From an uncultured Poribacteria bacterium (GTDB lineage Bacteria > Poribacteria > WGA-4E > WGA-3G): 64,000 nucleotides of DNA. The position numbers and the translations under genes are program-made. The stretch covers positions 5,208,329 through 5,272,328 of the forward strand of contig OY282383.1 of assembly GCA_958295855.1 (NCBI GenBank). The letters are read 5' to 3'. Positions 33,328-41,904 of the stretch are shown here, in pieces. Positions within the stretch are counted from its first letter, which is position 1; the number at the start of each line of letters is the position of its first letter. The notes below the pieces were generated by a model. It did no database searches and was not told the DNA's origin. It was given only the letters and a program-made list of their open reading frames with translations.

Positions 33328-34068
33328 TCACTTCGCTGCGCGTTGCCGCAGCACTTCGTATAGGAGGACACCCGCTGCAACTGAAACGTTGAGCGACTCA
33401 ATCTGTCCTAACATCGGTAAATGGACGAGGTAGTCACATTTTTGCTTGACGAGCCGCCGGATTCCATCTGCTTCGTTCCCCAAAACGAGACATAACGGCA
33501 CAGTAAAATCAGCGGCAGTGTACGGGAGAGCTACGTCCTCAGCTGAACCAACAACCCACACCCCTGCTGCTTTGAGCGTCTCTATTGTTCGGGCAACGTT
33601 CGTCACTTTAACAATAGGGACATATTCAGAAGCACCGGCTGATGCCTTGTGAACAGCGGGAGTGATTCCGACAGCGCGGTTTTTTGGAATGAGAACAGCA
33701 TCAGCATTGGTGGCTTCGGCAGTCCGGAGAATAGCCCCAAGGTTCCCCGGGTCTTGAACGCCATCTAAGATGACGAGTAACGCCGGCCAGTCTCCACATT
33801 GTATTTCCGCTAATATAGTGGGCATGTCACTATAACGCATCGGGCTGACGCGGGCGATAACGCTTTGATGCGGCAGGACTGATTCCAGTGTGTCCAATTC
33901 GCGCCGTGTGCAACGTTGCACGCGAACGCCTGCTCGTTCCGCCATCGAGATAATTTGGCGGATGCGCGGGTGGCTGTTGCCTTCGGCAATCCAGATTTTT
34001 TCAATTTTGCGGGTGCCATTCCGCAGGAGTTCTATGACAGGGTTTCTGCCAACAATGTATTCAGACAT
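33328..34068 (-). CDS. rlmB: 23S rRNA 2'-O-methyltransferase of the TrmH/SpoU family, RlmB-like
   Basis: 246 aa. An N-terminal substrate-binding domain (I-V-G-R-N-P-V-I-E-L-L) precedes the SPOUT knot domain with its three motifs: D-G-V-Q-D-P-G-N-L-G-A-I-L-R-T-A, L-V-L-G-N-E-A-D-G-I-R and L-P-M-L-G-Q-I-E-S-L-N-V-S-V-A. This matches RlmB (Gm2251 in E. coli) best, although TrmH-family members are hard to tell apart. It uses SAM from the metK cluster. No clear ribosome site; the ATG is 58 bp behind the DNA methyltransferase gene on the same strand. Confidence 0.9.
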   Translation of the reverse strand: MSEYIVGRNPVIELLRNGTRKIEKIWIAEGNSHPRIRQIISMAERAGVRVQRCTRRELDTLESVLPHQSVIARVSPMRYSDMPTILAEIQCGDWPALLVILDGVQDPGNLGAILRTAEATNADAVLIPKNRAVGITPAVHKASAGASEYVPIVKVTNVARTIETLKAAGVWVVGSAEDVALPYTAADFTVPLCLVLGNEADGIRRLVKQKCDYLVHLPMLGQIESLNVSVAAGVLLYEVLRQRAAK

Positions 34069-34126
34069 ATTGAAGTGTGAGCAAAGATTCAGAGCCAGGA
34101 TAAACCAGCGAAGTGTCAGTCACCAT

Positions 34127-35050
34127 TTAACTATCCTCATCAAGGATTGGGCTTTCGCGGAAAATAGGTAAGATTCGTAACCGATCTTCTGCGGTTCGGC
34201 AATATTCGGGCGAAATGTCTATACCCAAGAAACGACGTTGATTTTTTAACGCAGAGAGACAGGTTGTGCCGGTCCCCACAAAAGGATCTAGGATGATGTC
34301 ACCTCTGAAACTGAACAGTTTTAGCACGCGCTCTGCGAGTTCCTCCGGAAACATCGCAGGATGTTTAAATTTATGCATCTGCCGTTCTGGTGCGAGCGTC
34401 CATTTCGCCGTGACCCAGGTTTTGAAAGACTCTGCGTCAATATCGGCATTTTTCGCATCACCCGATTTTTTCAAGGAACCTTTGCAAAATATTTCTAAAA
34501 ACTCCCACGTATATTTGAGATAAGGACTTGATGGGCTCTTCCAACTACCCCAAGCGGTATACTTGCAATTGTAGTGGTTTTTTTCCCATAAAATCTCACC
34601 TTTCCAGATGAGTTTTTTCCGCATAAAGTACTGCGAAATAAGATGATGCGTCGGGATATAATCTGAAAATAGAGGTTGAACGTTAACGATGATACGCCCT
34701 CCGTATTTCAGGATTCTGATGCACTCATCAAAGATACTAAACAACATCTTGAAGTAAGCATCCCACGCAAAAGCATCTTCGGTATCCTCGTAATCCAGCC
34801 CAAAGTTGTAGGGTGGCGAAGTGAAGATGAGGTCGATGCAATTGTCAGGCAACTGCTTGAGGACAAGCCGTGAGTCGCCACAGATAATTTTATCGGTAAA
34901 CTCGGCAGGAAGTGGATGACTTTCGTTGCGAAAATCATGGGTGTTCGCGTAATAATGCTTTCCGCGCGTCGCTTCTTTTTGTTTCCGATTCCTGACTTTC
35001 CGTTCTTTGGTGTTATCTTTTCCTGCGGAATTATTTCCTTGTTTCCCCAT
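34127..35050 (-). CDS. Orphan DNA methyltransferase, beta-class (N4-cytosine or N6-adenine)
   Basis: 307 aa. ATG 35050 (M-G-K-Q-G-N-N-S) is preferred because GGAGG lies 6 nt upstream. A basic N-terminus of about 35 residues precedes catalytic motif IV, DLIFTSPPYNFGLDYED, and the SAM motif I comes near the C-terminus, D-P-F-V-G-T-G-T-T-C-L-S-A-L, which is the beta-class order. S-P-P-Y favours N4-cytosine but also occurs in adenine enzymes. No restriction endonuclease adjoins it, so it is probably a solitary regulatory or anti-restriction methylase. Target site unknown. Confidence 0.88.
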   Translation of the reverse strand: MGKQGNNSAGKDNTKERKVRNRKQKEATRGKHYYANTHDFRNESHPLPAEFTDKIICGDSRLVLKQLPDNCIDLIFTSPPYNFGLDYEDTEDAFAWDAYFKMLFSIFDECIRILKYGGRIIVNVQPLFSDYIPTHHLISQYFMRKKLIWKGEILWEKNHYNCKYTAWGSWKSPSSPYLKYTWEFLEIFCKGSLKKSGDAKNADIDAESFKTWVTAKWTLAPERQMHKFKHPAMFPEELAERVLKLFSFRGDIILDPFVGTGTTCLSALKNQRRFLGIDISPEYCRTAEDRLRILPIFRESPILDEDS

Positions 35051-35297
35051 AAAGCCCTCCAATTGAAAACCTAAATCTTCTCAAGCGTATTGAGATTCAC
35101 CAGACTAGTTTTTTTATTCGCCTACGACGGAGGAAGGGTGGCAGAAACAGAGCGGGAACTGCTTCGTGGTAGTGCCACCCAAAACGGTTCATAAGCGTAT
35201 AACAATTTTTTCCGCTTGATACCCTTTGCCTTTATCTGTGATGCCCCTTATAGGTTAACCACGCGTGGGGCGAGCGCCCCTAACTTAAACACAAACC

Positions 35298-37163
35298 TTA
35301 GAGGAAGTAACGTTCTTTCCGCTTCGCAGGCTCGTATTCTTCATACGCATTTTTTGCTGTGTCAACCTCGGAGACCTGCGCGATAGGTACATCCCACCAC
35401 GATTCGTAAGGCGGGACTTGCTGGTAGTAGTCTACATCAATCTTCACGACGGTTGTGTGCGCTGCGTCGCGAGCTTCCTGAAGTGCGGCCTTTAAGCTTT
35501 GTAAGGTTGTGGCTTCAATTACCTGAGCGCCGAGGCTGGCGGCGTTTGCTGCGAGATTCACGGGCAAAAACTCACCATCTAACTCGCCTGTCCCCTCATC
35601 ACGATAGCGAAAGCGGGTGGCAAACCCCTGTGCGCCGGTGGCTCGCGACAAGCCGCCGATGCTACTATGGCCATCGTTATTTACCAGCACAATAATCAAC
35701 TTATAGCCTTCTTGAATTGATGTGATGATTTCTTGTGCTAACATCAGGTACGAACCATCGCCTACCATCACATAGACATCGCGCGTCGCATCTGCCATTT
35801 TGATGCCTAACCCACCGGCGATTTCATAGCCCATGCACGAGTAACCGTATTCCAAATGATACTGCTTCGGGTTGCGCGTTCGCCACAATTTATGTAGATC
35901 CCCCGGGAGGCTACCGGCGGCGCACACCATGACATCTTCCGGCCGGGAAAATTCATTAACGACACCAATCACCTCACTTTGGCTCGGCAAGGGCCCGTGG
36001 CCAAGGTGATAGAGCCTATCAACTTCCGCTTCCCATTTTTCCCGATAGTTCTCAATTTGTGCGGCATACGCTGCTTCAACGTGATAATTGCCGACTGCTG
36101 TAGCGAGTTCTTCAAGCGTGACGCGTGCGTCTGCGACAAGGGGTAGCGCAGCATGCTTGAACGCATCAAACTCAGCCACGTTGATATTGATAAAACGGAC
36201 ATTCGGGTTTTGGAAAGCGGTTTTAGAAGCGGTAGTAAAATCGCTCAAGCGCGTGCCAATGGCAATCACCAGGTCGGCTTCGCGCGCTGTGAGATTCGCG
36301 CCCGGTGTGCCTGTTGCGCCTATTGCACCGAGGTTCTGCGGATGGTTATAGTGCAGTGAACCTTTTCCTGCAAACGTTTCGCCGACCGGCATACCGGTTT
36401 GTTCTGCAAATCGGGCGAGCGCGTCTGTCGCTTCGCTATAGATAACGCCCCCACCGGCAATAATTAGGGGACATTGGCTCTCACGAATCCAAGTGGTTGC
36501 ACGGTTGAACAGCGCGACATCCGCACGTGGGCGGGGTATGGTATAAACCCTCTTCTCAAAAAGTTGTGAAGGATACGCATAAGCTTCGGCTTGAACGTCT
36601 TGCGGGAGTGCTAAGGTGACCGCACCTGTTTCTGCCTGTGAGGTGAGTACTCGCATGGCCTCTGGGAGGGCAGTAATTATCTGTTCTGGGCGATTAATCC
36701 GGTCCCAATAGCGTGAAATCGGTTTGAAGCAATCGTTCACCGAGCAATCCTGTGAAGTAGGTGATTCAAGTTGTTGTAAAACTGGGGCGACTAAACGGGT
36801 AGAAAAAATATCGCCCGGTAGCAGGAGGACTGGCAATCGGTTAATCGTTGCCCCAGCGGCCCCCGTCACCATGTTCGTTGCTCCAGGGCCGATGGACGTA
36901 GTGCAGGCAAAGGTGCGCAAACGATTGTTCATCTTGGCAAATGCGGCGGCAGTATGAACCATTGATTGTTCATTCCGCGTTTGATAGAAGCGGAAGGAAT
37001 CGGAGTACTGATGCAGTGCTTGTCCGATTCCAGCGACATTTCCATGGCCGAAAATACCAAACATACCTGCCAAAAATTGCGTTTCTCTCCCATCTCGTTC
37101 AACGTACTGTTGTTCAAGAAATTGAATGATGGCTTGTCCCATCGTGAGTTTTCGTGTTTTCAT
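35298..37163 (-). CDS. iolD: 3D-(3,5/4)-trihydroxycyclohexane-1,2-dione acylhydrolase
   Basis: ThDP-dependent enzyme of myo-inositol catabolism that opens the ring of the trione derivative, 621 aa. ThDP fold: N-terminal PYR domain with F-Y-Q-T-R-N-E-Q-S-M-V-H (catalytic Glu), central domain (P-L-I-I-A-G-G-G-V), C-terminal PP domain with V-M-V-G-D-G-S-Y-L-M and V-N-N-D-G-H-S-S-I-G-G (Mg-ThDP motif). The G-I-F-G-H-G-N-V-A-G start and D-I-F-S-T-R segment are typical of IolD rather than acetolactate synthase. AAGGAAC precedes the ATG. Last gene of the kinase-aldolase-iolC-iolD run. Confidence 0.95.
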   Translation of the reverse strand: MKTRKLTMGQAIIQFLEQQYVERDGRETQFLAGMFGIFGHGNVAGIGQALHQYSDSFRFYQTRNEQSMVHTAAAFAKMNNRLRTFACTTSIGPGATNMVTGAAGATINRLPVLLLPGDIFSTRLVAPVLQQLESPTSQDCSVNDCFKPISRYWDRINRPEQIITALPEAMRVLTSQAETGAVTLALPQDVQAEAYAYPSQLFEKRVYTIPRPRADVALFNRATTWIRESQCPLIIAGGGVIYSEATDALARFAEQTGMPVGETFAGKGSLHYNHPQNLGAIGATGTPGANLTAREADLVIAIGTRLSDFTTASKTAFQNPNVRFININVAEFDAFKHAALPLVADARVTLEELATAVGNYHVEAAYAAQIENYREKWEAEVDRLYHLGHGPLPSQSEVIGVVNEFSRPEDVMVCAAGSLPGDLHKLWRTRNPKQYHLEYGYSCMGYEIAGGLGIKMADATRDVYVMVGDGSYLMLAQEIITSIQEGYKLIIVLVNNDGHSSIGGLSRATGAQGFATRFRYRDEGTGELDGEFLPVNLAANAASLGAQVIEATTLQSLKAALQEARDAAHTTVVKIDVDYYQQVPPYESWWDVPIAQVSEVDTAKNAYEEYEPAKRKERYFL

Positions 37164-37191
37164 CGTGAGTTCCTTTTGGGTGGTAATCGTT

Positions 37192-38199
37192 TCACCATCC
37201 GCCGCGTTGTGCTACAAATGCATTCACTTCAGACATTGTTGGCATAAAGTTGGCACATCCGTGCCGCGTTACCACAATCGCGCCCGTGGCGTTGCCAAGC
37301 CGAGCGGATTTTTCCCAACTCCACCCTCTTAAGTTACCATAGATAAACCCGCTCGCGAACGCATCTCCAGCACCGAGGGTGTTGTAAACGTCAACAGGAA
37401 AGGGTTCAGCGTGAATCACTTCGCCCTTTGCTAAATAGACATCTGCCCCTTCACTCCCGCGCTTCACTATCAGGGCTTCCGGGCCGGCACTCAAAAGCGT
37501 CTCAATCGCGACCGAAATATCCCCCTCAATCGTGGGATTTGAGATTTGGGAGTGTTCAATTGTGAGTTGTGAAAGGTTTGTGAGGGTAGCCGCTTTGATT
37601 TCCTCCTCGGTCCCGATAGCAATATCAACATAGCGTAAAGCAGACCGGATGCCCACGCCGAACGCTCTCGGGTCATGCCATTGATCGGCACGAAAATCCA
37701 GGTCCAAGAATACCTGAGTGCCGCTCGCTTTCGCTTGTTCTATTGCATAGAGTGTTGCACTTCGGCTCGGCTCTCTGCTCAAGCCAGTGCCGGATACCAG
37801 CGTCGCTCGGCTGTCAGCAATCGGCGAGGCGAGGACATCGTCAATCGTGAGTGCAATATCCGCGCAGTTATCGCGGTAATAAATTAGCGGAAACCGGTCT
37901 GGCGGTTCAATTCCGAGTACGACAGCACTTGTTCGGCGGCCGGGCTTGTGGGGGATGAACTGTGTTTCAACGCCTTCGTCCTTCAAAAACTTAAGCAGGA
38001 ACTCGCCGACCGGGTCTTCCCCAACAGCAGTGAGTAGTGCCGCTCGGAGCCCCAGGCGTTGTATGCCGACGCTGATATTGGTAGGACACCCGCCGACGAA
38101 TGCGCCGAAACTCTTAATTTCAGCGAACGGCGCACCGATGTCGTTAGCGTAGAGATCTAAGGAGCTCCGTCCAATGGCGAGCATATCATAAGTTTTCAT
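37192..38199 (-). CDS. iolC: 5-dehydro-2-deoxygluconokinase
   Basis: PfkB-family kinase of inositol catabolism, 335 aa. Signatures: A-I-G-R-S-S-L-D-L-Y-A, GGCPTNISVGIQRLGL and N-T-L-G-A-G-D-A-F-A-S-G-F-I-Y-G, with the R-Y-x-x-I-A-I-G-T-E-E-E arrangement (here R-Y-V-D-I-A-I-G-T-E-E-E) seen in IolC. It phosphorylates 5-dehydro-2-deoxygluconate made downstream of IolD and IolB. iolD starts 28 nt after its stop. iolB, iolE and iolG are not in the window. Confidence 0.93.
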   Translation of the reverse strand: MKTYDMLAIGRSSLDLYANDIGAPFAEIKSFGAFVGGCPTNISVGIQRLGLRAALLTAVGEDPVGEFLLKFLKDEGVETQFIPHKPGRRTSAVVLGIEPPDRFPLIYYRDNCADIALTIDDVLASPIADSRATLVSGTGLSREPSRSATLYAIEQAKASGTQVFLDLDFRADQWHDPRAFGVGIRSALRYVDIAIGTEEEIKAATLTNLSQLTIEHSQISNPTIEGDISVAIETLLSAGPEALIVKRGSEGADVYLAKGEVIHAEPFPVDVYNTLGAGDAFASGFIYGNLRGWSWEKSARLGNATGAIVVTRHGCANFMPTMSEVNAFVAQRGGW

Positions 38200-38233
38200 C
38201 TGGCCCCACCTTGCAGCAACTGCTGCGCTGCCA

Positions 38234-39016
38234 TCAACTTTTCAGGGCATCCAACGCAGTTTTAAATTTTTGGTGTTCTTCAGCAAATTTACGGGTTAAG
38301 AGAAACGCATCATTTCCGCATGCGATGAGTTGGACACCAAGGTTCAACCACTGTTTGCTGCTCTCGAAATCATTGACATAACAGCCTAAATGGACATTGT
38401 AGGTTTGCGCAACCTCTATTATTCTTTCTATAGCATCTAAAAGTAAGGGATGATCGAGTTGGCCGGAGATACCAATAGAGGTGGATAAATCGTAGGGGCC
38501 AATGAAGGCAACATCTAACCCGTCAGTGTCGAGAATGGCCTCCAGATTTTCGAGAGCCTTCACAGTTTCAATTTGCCCGATGGTTACAATTTCCTCATTC
38601 ACCCGGTGTATATATTCGTCAGCATCAAGTTTGGTGAAGTCCCCATAATCTGTGTGTCCGATGCCAAATGCCACCCCTCTATCGCCCTCAGGGGGGTATT
38701 TTACCCATGTTGTGAGCTTTTGGACATCTTCCGGGGATTCAATGCGCGGCACCATAACCCCGGTTGCGCCTGCATCAAGGGCTCTGGAGATAAAATAACG
38801 TTCCAGGACAGGCACCCGAACAATGCAGGGTAAATTTGAACCCCGCGCGTTTCGAATCACCTTGGCGACAGTTTCCATAGAAAAGACACTATGCTCCAAA
38901 TCTACGATAATAAATTCTGCGCCGGCACTCGCGAAAAGGGTTGCGATTGCGGAGCCAGTAAATTCGATGACAAACGTCCCGATGAGAACTTGTCCGCCCT
39001 GCAAAGATGTTTTCAC
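38234..39016 (-). CDS. HpcH/HpaI-family class II aldolase
   Basis: 260 aa TIM-barrel aldolase of the 4-hydroxy-2-oxo acid type. Signatures: F-I-I-V-D-L-E-H-S (catalytic His), G-V-M-V-P-R-I-E-S (Arg and metal Glu), I-G-Q-I-E-T-V-K-A-L and L-D-V-A-F-I-G-P-Y-D-L-S (metal Asp). Start is GTG behind AGGAGG. It sits directly upstream of iolC, and the pathway step after IolC needs an aldolase (IolJ) that cleaves a 2-oxo-type phosphate, so it may replace IolJ here. That is inference; pyruvate/2-oxo acid cleavage unrelated to inositol is also possible. Confidence 0.87.
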   Translation of the reverse strand: MKTSLQGGQVLIGTFVIEFTGSAIATLFASAGAEFIIVDLEHSVFSMETVAKVIRNARGSNLPCIVRVPVLERYFISRALDAGATGVMVPRIESPEDVQKLTTWVKYPPEGDRGVAFGIGHTDYGDFTKLDADEYIHRVNEEIVTIGQIETVKALENLEAILDTDGLDVAFIGPYDLSTSIGISGQLDHPLLLDAIERIIEVAQTYNVHLGCYVNDFESSKQWLNLGVQLIACGNDAFLLTRKFAEEHQKFKTALDALKS

Positions 39017-39030
39017 CGTTTTGCATCCTC

Positions 39031-40965
39031 CTAACCTTGGATGTGGATTTCTGATACTAATTTTTCTGTTTCAAGAATCACCTTGGTTGGCGCATGTAAT
39101 TTTTCACCAATTGCCAAAATTAACATGTAAAAGTCGTAAGCCATCTGTAAATCCCCACTGAGGTGCGCGCTTTCAGCGGCATTGAAATAGCAAACGGTTG
39201 CGCATCTGTGGCATTCTTCGACCTTCGCTGTGAGTTTCGCGTATCCGTAGTTGTACGCTGAAAGGATATAAGCTTTTCCCGCTTCCGTCCAGGCCCGTTT
39301 GAGTTCAAGTTGTCGTGCAAGGCGGATGTAGTAGTAGCCCCCATTTTTTGCATTTTTTTTCGCGACGCGAGTTTTCTGTGCGACTGTGTAAGCGAACCGC
39401 GCGCGCGTATAACAGTTGGCAACAAGTTCCAAATCGGACGTTTTGACAAACTTGGCAGCCTGTTTTTGGTAGAATGTGCCGAGTTTTTTATATTGGGCAT
39501 AGCACTGCCGGAGCCGCTTTTGTTGTTCATAAATTTGGGCTTGTTGATAGATGCGAGATGCCTGATGTTCGTGCGGGTGTTGAAGATCGGCATGAACCTG
39601 GTCCAATAGAAATTCTGGCGAAGGGTCCTCGATTAACAAGCGGTAGCTGCGCGCCACTCTTATTCGGGGTTGAATCGGGTCTATTTCGGTTGGCTCTTTA
39701 ACCTCGGGTTCTTGATTGTCTAGCTGGGTGCGAAGAAGCACGCTTTCATTATCCGGCAGCTTCCGAATGAGGGCAACGATTTCCTCAACTGTAGGTATTC
39801 CTGGAAAGGAGGTACTTGGGTTTTTTAACTGATGGAACAGGTTGTCAACGGTTTTGAGCAGGTTCGCATCATCAAAACAGAGCCGATTCGCCTTTTGGAG
39901 CTCCGTAAGCACGCCCGGATAGTCTTGTTTCTGTACGTAGATGCGGGCTTGGGTATAATGTTGATTCAACTGGGTTATCAGTTTCTCGCGCTTATTCTGT
40001 TCAACTTTCCGCAGTCTTTCAAAAAAGAGGTTTTGATTAATCCGTTCTGCTCCATCTAGGGAGAGGCGGAAGGTTTTTCTGTAGCGCTCTAGTGCTTCTG
40101 CTAAGCCAGTATCGGTTGTACTGGAACTTGCGTCAATAAGTTGCGAAGCTTGTTTGGCGTATTCGGCTTGGTGAATCCTGTCTAACTCATCGTACATCTC
40201 CGCCGCGTTCTGGTAACGTTGTGCGAGTTGTCGATGGAGTGCCTTTTGTAAAAAACCGCGCAACACCTCAGGGCACCTGTCGAGCCCTTCTATTTCTCCA
40301 GCGGCTTTTTTTCTCTCAATTTCTTTGTTTTCGCCTGAAAAAGGAAATTGCCCTGTCACCGCTTGATAGAGAATTAACGCTGTAGCATAGAGGTCTGCGC
40401 GATAGTCATGAGCCCCAAAGAGTTGCTCCGGTGCCATGTAGCGTTGGGTGCCTGCCACGGTTTTGGCAAATTCAGTGGTGTTGCCAAAGATACGTGCGAT
40501 GCTAAAATCAGCAATTTTCGCCTGTTTGTCGGTAGTGAGTAAGATATTTTGTGGTTTGATGTCCCGGTGCATGATATTTTGTGCATGCACTGTTTTTAAG
40601 CCGCGGCAAATGTCCAAACCAACATTGAGTGTATCTGTTAAACCTAGCGGCCCGTCCTGCATCAGTCGATGAAGACTCTTGCCTTCAACATATTCCATCA
40701 CTATCCACGCCAAGTAGTCGTCTTTGCCGGGTTCCACCGTATAAATTGTGACGATATTTGGATGTCCCGACATCTGTGACATTGACTGAAATTCAGTGAA
40801 CAGATACCGCATTCTGCCTGGCGGATAGGCTTCCTTGCTTAAGGCTTTAATCGCTACAATCCGATTTGTCATTTCTTCGCGCGCGCGAAAAACGGACGAG
40901 AACGTCCCTGAATTGAGAAACTCCAGCAATCTATATTTACCTAAGATTAGTTCGTCAATTTGCAT
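39031..40965 (-). CDS. Hanks-type Ser/Thr protein kinase with helical-repeat C-terminus
   Basis: 644 aa, cytoplasmic (no membrane helix seen). The ATG giving M-Q-I-D-E-L-I-L-G-K-Y is used because the promoter lies inside the longer open frame. Kinase domain at about 8-275: glycine loop L-N-S-G-T-F-S-S-V-F, V-A-I-K lysine, catalytic H-R-D-I-K-P-Q-N, and metal motif D-F-S in place of D-F-G, followed by T-Q-R-Y-M-A-P-E-Q-L. Residues 330-644 are helical and TPR-like (A-R-I-Y-V-Q-K-Q-D-Y-P-G-V-L; Y-T-R-A-R-F-A-Y-T-V-A-Q; A-G-K-A-Y-I-L-S-A-Y-N-Y-G-Y-A). It is 14 nt from the aldolase gene and shares the operon promoter. Confidence 0.9.
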   Translation of the reverse strand: MQIDELILGKYRLLEFLNSGTFSSVFRAREEMTNRIVAIKALSKEAYPPGRMRYLFTEFQSMSQMSGHPNIVTIYTVEPGKDDYLAWIVMEYVEGKSLHRLMQDGPLGLTDTLNVGLDICRGLKTVHAQNIMHRDIKPQNILLTTDKQAKIADFSIARIFGNTTEFAKTVAGTQRYMAPEQLFGAHDYRADLYATALILYQAVTGQFPFSGENKEIERKKAAGEIEGLDRCPEVLRGFLQKALHRQLAQRYQNAAEMYDELDRIHQAEYAKQASQLIDASSSTTDTGLAEALERYRKTFRLSLDGAERINQNLFFERLRKVEQNKREKLITQLNQHYTQARIYVQKQDYPGVLTELQKANRLCFDDANLLKTVDNLFHQLKNPSTSFPGIPTVEEIVALIRKLPDNESVLLRTQLDNQEPEVKEPTEIDPIQPRIRVARSYRLLIEDPSPEFLLDQVHADLQHPHEHQASRIYQQAQIYEQQKRLRQCYAQYKKLGTFYQKQAAKFVKTSDLELVANCYTRARFAYTVAQKTRVAKKNAKNGGYYYIRLARQLELKRAWTEAGKAYILSAYNYGYAKLTAKVEECHRCATVCYFNAAESAHLSGDLQMAYDFYMLILAIGEKLHAPTKVILETEKLVSEIHIQG

Positions 40966-41029
40966 AGCGGTTTTGTATATTGAGGCTGACGAGGGGTTGT
41001 TCTTAATGAAGTGGCTATCCTTAATGAAA

Positions 41030-41058
41030 AGATTAGCAAAATTAAACTTATTTGTCAA
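41030..41058 (-). promoter_or_regulatory. Promoter of the kinase-aldolase-iolC-iolD operon
   Basis: Minus strand TTGACA (41053-41058), 17 bp, TAATCT (41030-41035), about 60 nt before the kinase start. It also shows that a possible TTG start at 41058 is not real. Confidence 0.75.
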
Positions 41059-41100
41059 CCGAAAAACGATTTTTTAGCGGATACGGGTAGAATTGGCACC

Positions 41101-41742
41101 CTAGCGAGCGCGCTGCACAGCCGCAACCAAATTCTGTGCTCTTTCGGTGAGCCCTGCAAATTCTCCGGCTTCAATCAGTTTGTTATTAACGAGGGCACTG
41201 CCAACCCCCAAAGCCGTGGCACCGGCACTCATGAATTCGGCAGCGTTTTCTGCGTTAATACCTCCCGTCGGGACAAGCGGAATATGCGGAAGGGGGGCCT
41301 TTACATCCTTTATATAGGCAGCACCGACACCGCTTGAAGGAAACACTTTGACATAATCTGCCCCGGCCTCCCAAGCCGCTAAAATCTCCGTTGGCGTAAA
41401 TGCCCCGGGGATAACCACTTTGCTGTATCGGTTACAGATTTCAATCACATCCGGTTTTGTAATAGGACTGACGATAAATTCTGCACCGGCTAGCATCACA
41501 GCGCGAGCTGTCTCGGCATCTAGCACAGAGCCTGCCCCAACAAGGACAGTATCCCCGTACGCCGATGAAACCTCGCGAATTACTTGTAACGCATTCGGTG
41601 TTGTCATCGTCACTTCAATTACATTCACACCACCGGCGTGAATCGCCGCCGCCGCTTCAATCAATTCATTGGTACTCTTCGCACGAATTATAGCAATAAT
41701 CCGACACGCTTCAATCCGTTGCATCTGTTGTAACTTTGTCAT
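41101..41742 (-). CDS. eda: Bifunctional KDPG/KHG aldolase
   Basis: 213 aa class I aldolase that splits 2-keto-3-deoxy-6-phosphogluconate (or 4-hydroxy-2-oxoglutarate) into pyruvate plus an aldehyde. ATG 41742 is chosen with GAGG 6 nt upstream. Signatures: I-A-I-I-R, N-V-I-E-V-T-M-T-T-P (catalytic Glu), V-G-A-G-S-V-L, and the Schiff-base Lys in A-D-Y-V-K-V-F-P-S, then P-T-G-G-I-N. A monocistronic unit just upstream of the inositol operon promoter; its sugar-acid context suits Entner-Doudoroff-like catabolism. Confidence 0.92.
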   Translation of the reverse strand: MTKLQQMQRIEACRIIAIIRAKSTNELIEAAAAIHAGGVNVIEVTMTTPNALQVIREVSSAYGDTVLVGAGSVLDAETARAVMLAGAEFIVSPITKPDVIEICNRYSKVVIPGAFTPTEILAAWEAGADYVKVFPSSGVGAAYIKDVKAPLPHIPLVPTGGINAENAAEFMSAGATALGVGSALVNNKLIEAGEFAGLTERAQNLVAAVQRAR

Positions 41743-41807
41743 GAAATGCCTCATCTATTCAGACAGAATGTCGGGAACACTCTGAAAATTAACCCTAAAC
41801 TTTTTTA

Positions 41808-41836
41808 TTGCACTCTGGACGCTAATATGTTATGAT
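41808..41836 (+). promoter_or_regulatory. Promoter of the CNNM/CorC gene pair
   Basis: TTGCAC, 17 bp, TATGAT, about 70 nt before the first gene. Confidence 0.65.
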
Positions 41837-41904
41837 GAAATAAATAGGAAAACCCAACATGACAGGTTATCGCTAGTCTTTAAAAAATCGTCTTCTAAAA
41901 AAGC

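Noticed and set aside
41026..41058. TTG start giving a 31-residue extension of the Ser/Thr kinase
   Set aside because: The bases form a TTGACA-17-TAATCT promoter, so they precede the transcript.
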